From Arthrobacter nitroguajacolicus_D (GTDB taxonomy: Bacteria; Actinomycetota; Actinomycetes; Actinomycetales; Micrococcaceae), in the NCBI RefSeq assembly GCF_031455195.1, contig NZ_JAVDSH010000001.1:682001-746000 (forward strand): DNA of 64,000 bases. The letters are read 5' to 3'. Position numbers and translations under genes: made by a program. Position 1 is the first letter of the stretch, and each line of letters opens with the position of its first letter. The notes under the pieces were generated by a model. The model was not told where the DNA came from, did not search any database, and saw nothing but the letters and a program-made list of their open reading frames with translations. Below, in pieces: positions 35,455 through 44,232 of the stretch.

Positions 35455-36973
35455 CAGAGCTCTCCTCAGCGCACTCGGGCCCTTCGTTCGGATCTGTCAG
35501 CGGGAGGCCGAACCAAAAGGTAGACCCGCCTTCGGGGTTCTCCCCGGCACCGATCTTTCCCCGCTGACGGGTGACGATGCGGTGGCTCAGGGCAAGCCCC
35601 AGGCCGCTGCCGTTCTCTTTCGTGGTGAAGGCCCCGTCGAAGATCCGCCCTCCGGGGAATCCGCCGAGACCGGTACCCTTGTCGATGACCCGGACTACGG
35701 CCGACTGGTCGTCAACGGCGGTCTCGACTATGACCTTTCGTCGGTCGGGTTCCAGGCGCGCAACTTCCTCGACGGCGTTGCGGCAGAGGTTGACCATCAC
35801 CTGTCCGATCAGGACTTTCTCGCAGAGCACTGGAAGCGGCCGGGTAGCAAGGTGCACCGAGATCTCGACCCGGTGGCGCTCGGCCGTCAGCTCCATGAAG
35901 TACAGGCAGTCCTGGACGATGTCATTGAGGTCCGCGTGCTGCTCCGAGGCCTCTAGGGTGCCGACGTACCCGCGCAGGCTCCTGAGGATCTGGTTGGCCC
36001 GGGCAAGCTGCCTCGCGGCGTTCTCCAGCCCAAGGCGGAGGCCGTCCTTCTCGACCTTGCCGTTCTCGACGCGACGGCGTAACCCATCGACGAAGTTGGT
36101 CGCGGCAGCGAGGGGCTGTCCGAGCTCGTGCGAGAGCGCCATGGCCATATCTCCCATCACGTTATACCGGGCGAGATAGTTCAGGCGCTCCAGATCCCGC
36201 TCGCGTTCGGTCTGCGCCTCGACCTGCTCGGTGATGTCCCGCAGGAAGAGCATTGTTCCCGACAGGTCGCCCTTGAGGTCAATAGCGTACAGCGACGCGC
36301 GGAACCACCGCGGCCCTGCGTCCCGGCAGTTCAGCTGGAGGCTGCACGTCGGGGTCTGGCCGGATGCGGCGGCCCTGAGCGCAGCGTCGAGGACCGGCAC
36401 CGACTCAGCCACACACAACGAATGGAGTGCAGTGCCCACAGCGGTGCCTAACGTCAACGCAAGGAGGGTTTCGACTGCACCGTTGGCATAGGCGATCCGG
36501 TCATCCGGGTTGACGACCAGGATTCCCTCGCCCATCTTGCCGATGAAAGTCTGCAGCCGTGCCGAAGCCTGTTCCAGGTCGGCTTTTAGTGCGTGCTCCC
36601 GCTCGATGTTGCGGAACTCGACCATCACCACGGGGCGGTCGGCCAGATCCACGCTCACGGCTATGGCCTCTGTGAGAATGTCGACGCCATCGCGGGTGCG
36701 GTACATCCACTCGATGCTGCTTGTGCCATGCTCGACGGCGTCCTGAAGCCATCGCCGGCCGATGGAACGGCTGTATTCCTTCGCTCGGCCGCTCATATCG
36801 GGTGCCTTAAGCGGCAGGAGCTCCTCCAGAGTGAAGCCGAGCATGCGACAGGCGGCGGGGTTGGCCCAGAGAATGTCCTTCGTCTTCGCGTCGTGGACGA
36901 GGATGCAGTGCTGGAGGGCCGAGAGCATGGCGGAAGCATCTGGGCCTGCGGGTCCGAGGTCGGTGGTGCTCAT
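35447..36973 (-). CDS. Cytoplasmic PAS-domain sensor histidine kinase (FixL-like)
   Basis: A 508-residue kinase from ATG 36973 (a longer start at 37003 is possible). It has two PAS domains (about 15-130 and 145-265), a coiled linker, the phosphoacceptor box MALSHELGQPLAAATN (about 293-308) and an ATPase domain with N-box NLCRNAVEE, DKGTGLGG and GSGLGLALSHRI. There is no membrane segment, so it senses a cytoplasmic signal, perhaps a pathway intermediate. It is the only kinase seen with three FixJ-type regulators (13902, 24456, 40413). Confidence 0.87.
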   Translation of the reverse strand: MSTTDLGPAGPDASAMLSALQHCILVHDAKTKDILWANPAACRMLGFTLEELLPLKAPDMSGRAKEYSRSIGRRWLQDAVEHGTSSIEWMYRTRDGVDILTEAIAVSVDLADRPVVMVEFRNIEREHALKADLEQASARLQTFIGKMGEGILVVNPDDRIAYANGAVETLLALTLGTAVGTALHSLCVAESVPVLDAALRAAASGQTPTCSLQLNCRDAGPRWFRASLYAIDLKGDLSGTMLFLRDITEQVEAQTERERDLERLNYLARYNVMGDMAMALSHELGQPLAAATNFVDGLRRRVENGKVEKDGLRLGLENAARQLARANQILRSLRGYVGTLEASEQHADLNDIVQDCLYFMELTAERHRVEISVHLATRPLPVLCEKVLIGQVMVNLCRNAVEEVARLEPDRRKVIVETAVDDQSAVVRVIDKGTGLGGFPGGRIFDGAFTTKENGSGLGLALSHRIVTRQRGKIGAGENPEGGSTFWFGLPLTDPNEGPECAEESSVS

Positions 36974-37103
36974 GTTGTTTAGTTCTACCCTCCGTACGGC
37001 CAACCTGAATAGGCGATTTCTTCAGTCCCAGCTGGGTTTCCCTGCTGTCGGCGAGGAAAAGCACGGATTGCAGCGCAGTAATGCCGGAAATAGTTTGATC
37101 TGC

Positions 37104-38240
37104 ATGACATCCACTGAGGCTACAACAGACGCGCTTGGCAGCGTTCTGGCCCTGATCGAGAAGCGCAGGCAAGAGTTCCAACAGCAGCGGCACGTCCCCC
37201 GGGACGTCGTCGTTGAGCTGAAGAAAGCCGGTATCTACCGCGCTGCCGCTCCCCGCTGCTTCGGTGGGGACGCCCTGCCGCCCGCCGAGTTCCTGCGAAC
37301 GATCGAACGGATTGCAACGGTGGACGCTTCCGCTGCCTGGGTCGCCAGCTTCGGTGCGGCTTTGGTCTACTTGGCGGCCCTGCCGATGGAGACCCAGGCG
37401 GAACTCTACAGGGAAGGGCCCGACCTGGCGTTTGCCGGGGGTCTCTTTCCGGTGCACGATGCACCCATCGTCGACGGACTCCACCGGGTCAGCGGTACAT
37501 GGAAGTTCGCTAGCGGCAGCAAGGGAGCCGACATCTATGGCGTGGGCATCCGCGGCGGCGAGGCTAGCAATGGTAAACCGCTAACCGCCGTGCTGAGACC
37601 CGATGAGGTGACGATCAAGGATAACTGGGACGTCATCGGCCTGCGCGGAACCGGAAGCCACGACCTCGTCGTCGAGAAAGCGGCCGTGGCCCCCGAATGG
37701 ACCTTTGTCCGAGGCGGGGAGCCGACGGTCGACGAGCCGCTCTACCACTACCCCACCGTCGCCTACGCCGCCCAGGTCCTCGCCGTGGTCAACGTCGGCC
37801 TCGGTCGCGCAGCGCTCGACTATTCCCTGCGGGTGGGCAGCGGACGCACCGGAATCACCAACGCGCCCAAGCTCGCAGATCGTGCCTACTACCGGATCGA
37901 CCTTGCCAAAGCCGAGGCGGACCTGCGCTCGGCCCGGTCCTTCTTCTACGAGATCACCGAGGAGACGTACGCCACGGTCGTGTCGCGCGGCGCAGCCACC
38001 GACCAGCAAAAAGCTCTCCTACGCCTTGCCGCGACCCACGCCGCCAAAGCGGGGGCACGGGCGGTCCACAGCGCTTACTCACTCTCCGGCACGGCCGCCA
38101 TCTACGACGGGCACCCGCTGCAGGACTACCTCAGGGACGCATCCGTGGTCACCCAGCACGCCTTCCTCGGCGACGGGATGTATGACGCGACCGGCGCGGT
38201 TCTGATGGGTCTGCCCCCTGCGGTACCGGGCTTCCTATGA
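37104..38240 (+). CDS. iacA: Group D flavin monooxygenase, acyl-CoA dehydrogenase fold (iacA-like, copy 2)
   Basis: A 378-residue protein with features of two-component flavin monooxygenases (HsaA/DszC/IacA type): PRCFGGDALPPAEFLRTIER (about 50-69), VSGTWKFASGSKGADIYG and the diagnostic GLRGTGSHDLVVE (about 180-192). It uses reduced flavin from a separate reductase; none is encoded nearby, so the iacG-like enzyme at 1966 may serve it. It is followed by a deleted iacB and iacI- and iacE-like genes. Divergent from the kinase. The ATG at 37104 is chosen; the upstream open frame crosses the promoter. Confidence 0.82.
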   Translation: MTSTEATTDALGSVLALIEKRRQEFQQQRHVPRDVVVELKKAGIYRAAAPRCFGGDALPPAEFLRTIERIATVDASAAWVASFGAALVYLAALPMETQAELYREGPDLAFAGGLFPVHDAPIVDGLHRVSGTWKFASGSKGADIYGVGIRGGEASNGKPLTAVLRPDEVTIKDNWDVIGLRGTGSHDLVVEKAAVAPEWTFVRGGEPTVDEPLYHYPTVAYAAQVLAVVNVGLGRAALDYSLRVGSGRTGITNAPKLADRAYYRIDLAKAEADLRSARSFFYEITEETYATVVSRGAATDQQKALLRLAATHAAKAGARAVHSAYSLSGTAAIYDGHPLQDYLRDASVVTQHAFLGDGMYDATGAVLMGLPPAVPGFL

Positions 38241-38268
38241 GCAACACGACACGCACGCAGGAAACGAC

Positions 38269-38433
38269 ATGAACGAAAACGCAACAGCGCAACCCCTGCG
38301 AACCCTATTCTGCATAGGTTCTTCAGGGCGACGATGGTCGACGACGAGCACGCACTGTGGACCTTCGCCCACATCGAGGCCAGGATGGGCCGCGAGCTCG
38401 TCATCCTCGACGGCGTAGGCGTGAAGGAATAAC
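38269..38433 (+). pseudogene. iacB: Internally deleted iacB remnant
   Basis: It starts with a good ribosome site (AGGAAACGAC) and ATG, reads MNENATAQPLRTLFCIGS, then jumps frame to DDEHALWTFAHIEARMGREL and stops at TAA 38431-38433. These match the start and end of the 118-residue IacB at 3737 (MICVGVRD; LLWHYYKIEARLGRALFF). About 65 residues from the middle are missing, so no working IacB can be made here. Confidence 0.72.
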
Positions 38434-38434
38434 C

Positions 38435-38959
38435 ATGCGCGTTACAGCAGGCGAGAAGACCAGCGTCACTGGCCTCGAGTCCCGCCTCCAAAGCCTCGAA
38501 GCCACCGACTCCGTCCGCTGGGTCATGGCCAGGTACATGGAGCTATGCGACGTCCCCCAGCCCGATGTCGACCTGGCAGAGCTCGGTGACCTCTTCACCC
38601 TCGACGCCACCTGGGAAGGCGTGGGCGTCGACTACAGCAAGAAGTTCGGACGGCACACGGGCAGGGAATCCATCTTGCGCATGCTGACTGGCCGCCTCCC
38701 GGCAGGGCCCCTGCTTGCCAACGCCCACCTCCTGGGCGAGGGCCGCATCAACGTCCAGGGGTCCATCGCCACGGGGAGCTGGATCATGCACCAGATCTCG
38801 CATACAGAGGCCGAGGGCGTGCATTGTGCCGTCGCACGAGTGAAGGCGGCATTTGACCTTTCCGAAACATCGGCACGGATCAAGGCATTTAGCACTGAAC
38901 GTCTCTTCACGGCCGACACCCAACTTCCGGGCCTCCGGTCCGAGCACCCCAACACTTAA
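38435..38959 (+). CDS. iacI: SnoaL-fold protein (iacI-like, copy 2)
   Basis: A 174-residue paralogue of the protein at 14565. Both share a helical start (LESRLQSLEATDSVRWVMAR here), the ARYM.LCD.P motif and the ATWEGVGVDYSKKFGRHTG block. The ATG at 38435 has AAGGA upstream and follows the iacB remnant by one base. It is thought to act with the iacA/iacE enzymes on oxidised indole-acetate; that activity is inferred. Confidence 0.72.
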   Translation: MRVTAGEKTSVTGLESRLQSLEATDSVRWVMARYMELCDVPQPDVDLAELGDLFTLDATWEGVGVDYSKKFGRHTGRESILRMLTGRLPAGPLLANAHLLGEGRINVQGSIATGSWIMHQISHTEAEGVHCAVARVKAAFDLSETSARIKAFSTERLFTADTQLPGLRSEHPNT

Positions 38960-38970
38960 GGAGAAAAGCC

Positions 38971-39087
38971 ATGACAACAGAGACGACAGAACCGAGGGCG
39001 GACTACTCCGTCCTGACCGGCTTTGACCGGTCAACTCCGACGACTAGGTCACCGCGTCCGATTTCCTCCTCTAGGCGGCCCGAATGA
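38971..39087 (+). CDS. 38-codon ORF coupled to iacE, possibly a gene remnant
   Basis: It has a near-perfect AAGGAG site 6 bases before the ATG, and its stop overlaps the iacE start (ATGA). The peptide (MTTETTEPRADYSVLTGFDR...) resembles the N-terminus of a larger enzyme rather than a free-standing small protein. It may be what is left of a deleted gene, whose ribosome site now serves iacE by coupling. Confidence 0.45.
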   Translation: MTTETTEPRADYSVLTGFDRSTPTTRSPRPISSSRRPE

Positions 39088-39863
39088 CTGAGATGCATCT
39101 TACCGTCACCACTGCCCGAGCAACCCGGCAAACCGCCGTCGTTACAGGGGCAACCCGCGGCCTCGGCGCCGTCATCGCCCGGACACTCCACGCCCACGGC
39201 TACAACGTCCTCGCCTCGGGAAGCACAATAGAGCCTCTCAGGGCACTCGTCGAGGAGTTGGACCCGACCGGGAAGACCGCAGCTGCCTCAGTGCTCGACG
39301 TGCGCCGGAAGGGAGACTTCGAGGAAGCTCTGAGCACGTCGGTGAGCAAGTGGGGAGCCGCCCACGTTCTGGTCAACAACGCCGGGCGTTCGAAGGTCCA
39401 GTCCCTTATGGACATCAGACCGGAGGACTTCGGCGAGATTGTCTCGACGAACTTGGACGGAGTGTTCTTCGGCTGCCAGGTCTTCGGTCGCTACTTCAGC
39501 GAAACCGGGTACGGACGCATTGTGAACATCGGCTCCCTGGCCGGCCAGAACGGCGGGACGGCCACCGGAGCGCACTACGCGGCGGCCAAAGGCGGGGTGG
39601 CAACGCTGACCAAAGTCTTCGCCCGCGACCTCGCCGCCGGCGGAGTAACGGTCAACTCGGTTTCGCCCGGGCCGCTCGACCTTCCCGTCGTGCACGAGTC
39701 CGTCCCACCGGAGAAGCTGGCGGCGGTCATGGCTAACATACCCGTTGGACAGCTGGGCTCGGCTGAGTTCATCGCCTCTACCGTTGCTCTGCTAGCATCC
39801 CCTGAAGCCGCATTCGTCAACGGTGCGAGCTGGGACATCAATGGAGGGCTGTTCATGCGCTGA
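39084..39863 (+). CDS. iacE: Short-chain dehydrogenase/reductase (iacE-like, copy 2)
   Basis: A 259-residue SDR with TGATRGLG (about 22-29), NNAG (about 95-98), the serine in IVNIGSLAG and YAAAK (about 165-169), ending DINGGLFMR like the copy at 4096. It is likely to act on a hydroxylated indole-acetate with NAD(P). It is the last gene of the iacA-iacB(deleted)-iacI-iacE unit. No terminator hairpin is obvious afterwards. Confidence 0.8.
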   Translation: MTEMHLTVTTARATRQTAVVTGATRGLGAVIARTLHAHGYNVLASGSTIEPLRALVEELDPTGKTAAASVLDVRRKGDFEEALSTSVSKWGAAHVLVNNAGRSKVQSLMDIRPEDFGEIVSTNLDGVFFGCQVFGRYFSETGYGRIVNIGSLAGQNGGTATGAHYAAAKGGVATLTKVFARDLAAGGVTVNSVSPGPLDLPVVHESVPPEKLAAVMANIPVGQLGSAEFIASTVALLASPEAAFVNGASWDINGGLFMR

Positions 39864-40412
39864 CCCACGGTGGGACATGAACAGAGTAGTAAGGAGCGCG
39901 GACACTTGGAACTGCCCAGGTTCGGGTCGTCGGCGAAGCCAGAACAACAAGTCATTCCGCCTCGAACGTCTCGATAGGAGGGGGCCTCGCCCCTACCCTC
40001 CGTGAGCCACGTCTACGTCGTAGGCCCGACCACTGTGATGCGGTCTTGCTCTCCGTGCTGGCCGGAGAGCACCTCGTACCCAATTACGGGCAGGTTCGAG
40101 CCCGACTCGCGTGGCGGTTCCGCAGCACCGCATCAGCTTCAGGGCCGAGGCGGCAAGGAACGACCCGGGGAGGGTGATCGCCAGTATCACCGAGCACCGC
40201 GAAGACTGCCCTTTTGTCCAGCGACAAGGCCTCGAACGAGCAAAAGGCGGCTGCGCCTCCCTGGCACGTACAGCGCGTCTTACCCTCGAGCTCTTCTAAC
40301 CCATGGATGGGATGCCCCGATAACGCCCAACGATCGAGGTCCGTCGCATTCCGTCCTAAGCCCGGATAATACTGATACGCCTTCGCCGCCCGCCTCAGAG
40401 GCGACCCTAAAG
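39864..40412. other. Intergenic stretch, nothing firm recognised
   Basis: About 550 bases between convergent genes. A plus-strand frame at 40111-40299 looks protein-like in places (VIASITEHREDCPFVQRQGL) but lacks a ribosome site and may be a remnant. No terminator was identified with confidence. Confidence 0.4.
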
Positions 40413-41051
40413 CTACCGACTGATGTCGACTCCGCTGCTGAGGACGTCGCGGACGAGGGCGGCGATGCTGTCAGCGCCCGACTTGACCCGGATACGCGCT
40501 CGGTGCACGTCTACCGTCTTGACGCTGGTTCCCAGCCGTCGCGCAATGTTCTGGCTCGGAAGGCCATCGATCACGAGCCCCAGGATCTCCCGCTCCCTCG
40601 GAGTGAGCGACTTGAGCCGCCTCAGTACGTCCTCCCGTAGAGCGGCCTTCGCGAAGCGCTCAGTCGCCAGACCCATCGTCTCCTGCACCGCGTCCAACAT
40701 CTGCTGGGGGTCGTAGGGCTTCTCCAGGAAGTTCACCGCACCATTGCGCAATGCACGCACCGACATCGCCACGTCGGCATGGGCTGAGACGAACACGACC
40801 GGGATTGGGGACCCAAGCTGATTGAGCCTGTCCTGGAGCTGGAACCCGCCTGTACGCGGCATCCGGACGTCGAGGATGAGGCACGCTGGGCGCTCCGGAT
40901 CGAATTCGGCGAGAAACGACTGCACATCATTGAAGCTTTCGGACGAAATGCTCACCGAATCCAGAAGCCAGGAAAGCGACTCGCACAGTTCGACGTCGTC
41001 GTCCACGATGTACACCACCGGCTCAGATTCGCCAGCCTCAGTTCTCCACAA
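40413..41051 (-). CDS. FixJ/NarL-type response regulator
   Basis: A 212-residue regulator with an intact receiver (YIVDDD at 14-19, phosphoacceptor Asp61 in LILDVRMP, FVSAHAD, LEKPYD) and a LuxR-type DNA-binding domain (LTPREREIL, VKTVDVHRARIRVKSG). It is the nearest regulator to the PAS kinase at 35447 and thus its best partner. It is a paralogue of the regulators at 13902 and 24456. It probably controls the second iac-like set and catABC. Confidence 0.87.
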   Translation of the reverse strand: MWRTEAGESEPVVYIVDDDVELCESLSWLLDSVSISSESFNDVQSFLAEFDPERPACLILDVRMPRTGGFQLQDRLNQLGSPIPVVFVSAHADVAMSVRALRNGAVNFLEKPYDPQQMLDAVQETMGLATERFAKAALREDVLRRLKSLTPREREILGLVIDGLPSQNIARRLGTSVKTVDVHRARIRVKSGADSIAALVRDVLSSGVDISR

Positions 41052-41720
41052 AACTCCTCCAAGTCCGGCCTCTTTAGGACTTTATGCCGCCCTCCTCGAA
41101 GGGGTCAACGAGACGCAGCCTAAGAGACTAAGGGTTACCCTTACCCGGATGTTATTGATTACCCAGCCACCTGCCGGCGGAGAGAATGGAGCAAGAGGAC
41201 GTTAACCAGCGAAAGCGCCTAGAGCCCGAGTGAACATTTGTAGAAGATGTCGCAGGATGCCCCGAACTCGTAAAAGTCGCAGAGGTCGGCCGCAGCTATC
41301 GCCTGAAAAGACGAACAAGCCTCGGGCCAGGCTCAAATAGCCAGCTTCCGTTTGGGCCGGCCGGCACGTCGAACCCACAACGAAGGCGATTGAAGGCAGC
41401 CGTGTACGCCACCTCGCTCCGCGATCTGGTTCCGCAACTTGACCAACGACATCGCGAGATCACGACTTGAAGTACGAGGTTTGTAACCTCAACCGCACCC
41501 TCCATCGTGTTGCAGTCGTGGTTGGGGGAGTCGCGCGCCATGGCATCCGTGCGCGGGCTACGCAAAAAATCGCAGCATCCCGTATGAGGGAAAACTCGTA
41601 CGGGACTCGGGGATCTCACTCATAGCTGTGGCGCAAATCTGTCCTTAATCTAAGATCTATACCTCGGGAGCCGTAGTCACGGCGATTTGGCCGAGATCGA
41701 TGGCAAGGAGGCCAATCAAG
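41052..41720. other. Non-coding region between regulator and amidohydrolase
   Basis: About 670 bases that should contain two divergent promoters. A minus-strand frame (41296-41619) has no family match. No palindrome matching the window's known motifs was found. Confidence 0.4.
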
Positions 41721-43307
41721 ATGGCGCATGCATATGTCAACGGCAAAATATATACAGTGAACCCAAAGCAGCCCTGGGCGGAAGCCCTGCTGGAGGACGG
41801 CGGGGAACTGGTATTAGTTGGCAGCAATGCAGATGTCCTCGCCGCGTCGACTGCTGAGACCACCGTTACCGACCTTAATGGTCGGATGGCGATGCCCGGC
41901 CTTCACGATGCTCACACGCATCTTCTGTTCAGCGGACTCAAGTTCAGGCATGAAGCCCGTCTCACGTCCATGGCCGGCCCCGAAACGATCGTCCACGATC
42001 TGCAGCAGTGCTGCCTGTCAATGGCGGACGAGTCGCACGGGTGGATCGTGGGTGGTGAGTTCAACTCGCTTGCATTCACCGGTCAAGCCCCAGACAAGAC
42101 GTTTCTTGATGAGGCATACCCAGATCGGCCTGTCTTTCTTTGGGACTCCTCCATTCATCACGGGCTCGCAAATAGCAAGGCTCTCGAACTTGCAGGCCTT
42201 TCTGCCGAGTCGGCGGACCCCGCCGGTGGACGATTCGTGCGTCGTCCGGACACCGGTGAGTTGACGGGTGAGCTCGTTGAGACCGCCACGTGGCCCGTGC
42301 TGCGTGCTATTCCAGACTACGCCGACGAAGTCTACAAAGATGCGTTGCTTTGGGCCATTGGGAAGTGCAATTCCTTCGGGATCACTTCTCTGCAAGAAGC
42401 TTCCGCCACCCGCCAGGAATTGCTCGCACTCCGCGCCCTGGACGCAGAAAAGCTTCTGCCTCTTCGCGTAGCGGCACATCTGGTGTGGCGTGAGGAACGC
42501 TTTGGGATGGGCTCCGTCGCCGAACTCGATCGATTGATTGAAGACCGCGCGGAGTACCAGACAGCCCACGTTGACACGCGCTTTGTGAAGCTCTGGTTGG
42601 ACGGCGCCCCGACGCCTCCTCACTTCACCGATGCTCGTCTCGACGAACACGGCCATCCTGACGAGGGCGCCTTGCTCTTTGAAGAGAAAGATCTGATCGA
42701 AGCGCTGAAGCGGTTCGATGCAGCCGGTCTGCATGTGAAAGTGCATTGCGCCGGCGCAGGCGCTGCACGAGCAGCGCTAGACGCCTACGAAAAAGTTCGC
42801 GAGGCAAACGGCCACGATGGTACGTCACATGAGATTGCCCACTGCACCTTCGTGGATGGGGCGGACCACCGCCGTTTCGCCGAACTCGGCGTGATAGCCG
42901 AGATGTCACCAGCGGTGTGGCACCTCCCGGAATTCGCGGAGATCGTACGCGGCGGATACCAGTTCGACAGCTTACGGCGAGCTGGTGCCGCGCTCACAGT
43001 CGGTTCGGACTGGATCATCACCCCGAATCCGAATCTCTTTCCAGCGATCCAGGGCATGCTGCATCGGGACGGGGAATCCGTGGATCTCGAATTCGCGTTG
43101 CGAGCGGTCACGATCGCCGGGGCGGAAGCAGTGGGACTTGCCCACCGCCAAGGAACCCTCGAGCCCGGAAAGTCCGCCGACTTTATCGTGCTCGACCGTG
43201 ATCTCTTTTCGATCCCCGTGGACGACATCGGCGATACTCAGGTCCTCCGCACTGTCTTCGAAGGTCGCGTGGTACATGACGCTGGGGGTATAGCGCAGCC
43301 CGTTTGA
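41721..43307 (+). CDS. Metal-dependent amidohydrolase (YtcJ-like)
   Basis: A 528-residue amidohydrolase of the YtcJ/exoenzyme-regulatory type. It has an N-terminal beta domain, the metal motif HDAHTHL (about 66-72), later HCAGAG (about 344-349) and SHEIAHCTFVD, and the final barrel aspartate in VGSDWIITP. Its GTLEPGKSADFIVLDRD tail is typical. It hydrolyses an amide or similar bond of a small molecule; the substrate is unknown. ATG 41721 follows AAGGAGG; ATG 41700 lacks one. It may precede the SnoaL gene in function but not in one tight operon (508-base gap). Confidence 0.83.
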   Translation: MAHAYVNGKIYTVNPKQPWAEALLEDGGELVLVGSNADVLAASTAETTVTDLNGRMAMPGLHDAHTHLLFSGLKFRHEARLTSMAGPETIVHDLQQCCLSMADESHGWIVGGEFNSLAFTGQAPDKTFLDEAYPDRPVFLWDSSIHHGLANSKALELAGLSAESADPAGGRFVRRPDTGELTGELVETATWPVLRAIPDYADEVYKDALLWAIGKCNSFGITSLQEASATRQELLALRALDAEKLLPLRVAAHLVWREERFGMGSVAELDRLIEDRAEYQTAHVDTRFVKLWLDGAPTPPHFTDARLDEHGHPDEGALLFEEKDLIEALKRFDAAGLHVKVHCAGAGAARAALDAYEKVREANGHDGTSHEIAHCTFVDGADHRRFAELGVIAEMSPAVWHLPEFAEIVRGGYQFDSLRRAGAALTVGSDWIITPNPNLFPAIQGMLHRDGESVDLEFALRAVTIAGAEAVGLAHRQGTLEPGKSADFIVLDRDLFSIPVDDIGDTQVLRTVFEGRVVHDAGGIAQPV

Positions 43308-43815
43308 GTTCGTCGGCGCAGTAACAAGAGGTCGACCGCTTGGGTTGACCCAGATGGCCGCATGAGTCGTCGTCGGCATCATCCGGCCCTCCGAATTACA
43401 TGATGCGTATGAATTGCAGCGCACAAAGATACAGATCGACGTGCCTCCGCGTTCGTGCCAAAGTGCCAGGCACTAGCCTACGTGCGGCTAGGTCACCATA
43501 CGGGAGAAGCGCACGGAGGAAGCGAACCCTCCCAGGAGAGTTCGCGGACAATGAGAGGCGGCTGGCCGAAGACGTCCAAGGGGCAATGACCAGTCACTAC
43601 CCATCCGAAGTCACACATGGTTCAAATTTGCGAACGGCACCACCGGCGAACTGCAACGTCCAACGCAGCGTATCCGGTAGAGCATCGCTTCAATTCGTTC
43701 AAACTATTCGCTTGACAAGTATGAGAAATGCAGATTGAGTCTTAACGCGCCCTTGCACCGGCACGGTGCAGGACGGCCCAACCGGCATATCCGCAACCCC
43801 AGCAGAGGAGTCCTG
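43308..43815. promoter_or_regulatory. Leader region of the SnoaL gene, including 20-bp motif
   Basis: These 508 bases have no supported gene. The operator-like 20-bp motif occurs at 43702-43720, about 95 bases before the SnoaL start. Confidence 0.45.
43702..43720 (+). promoter_or_regulatory. 20-bp operator-like motif, site 3
   Basis: AACTATTCGCTTGACAAGT, matching the motif at 26443 in 15 or more positions and in the same orientation relative to the downstream gene. The TTGACA within may be a -35 element. Confidence 0.6.
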
Positions 43816-44232
43816 ATGTCATCCGCCGAGCATGACCTTGTTGCCCAGATGTACGCCAGCTACAACACGCGCGACCTTGACGCCTGGTTGAACGGATTCG
43901 CGCCCGACGCTGTCTGGGTGAACGTTCCCACCGCACAGACCTACGTCGGACGGGCCGGGCAGATCGAGAACTATGAGGCACACAACACGCCGTTCCCCCG
44001 CGGTCAGGTCGAAAACCTGGTCATTCACGCCGGCGACGGCTTTGTAGCGGCGGAATTCTACGGCGTCGGAGTACACGAAGGGCCGCTCGCCACACCCAAC
44101 GGCGAGATCCCACCCACCGGACGGTCCACACGAATCCCTTTCTGTGACATCCATGAGATCAAGGACGGCAAAGTCATCAGTACACGCCGCTACTGGGACC
44201 TGCTCGGAGCAAACGCAAGCCTCGGAATCTGA
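43816..44232 (+). CDS. SnoaL-like / NTF2-fold protein
   Basis: A 138-residue SnoaL-type protein (VAQMYASYNTRDLDAWLNGF; GRSTRIPFCDIHEIKDGKV). The ATG at 43816 follows AGGAG. The fold is shared with polyketide cyclases and small isomerases. It lies behind a copy of the 20-bp motif, linking it to the amine oxidase and MFS-LLM units rather than to iac. Its reaction is unknown. Confidence 0.75.
   Translation: MSSAEHDLVAQMYASYNTRDLDAWLNGFAPDAVWVNVPTAQTYVGRAGQIENYEAHNTPFPRGQVENLVIHAGDGFVAAEFYGVGVHEGPLATPNGEIPPTGRSTRIPFCDIHEIKDGKVISTRRYWDLLGANASLGI

Noticed and set aside
41296..41619. Minus-strand frame of 107 codons, considered as a transposase remnant
   Set aside because: No transposase motif or terminal repeat could be found.
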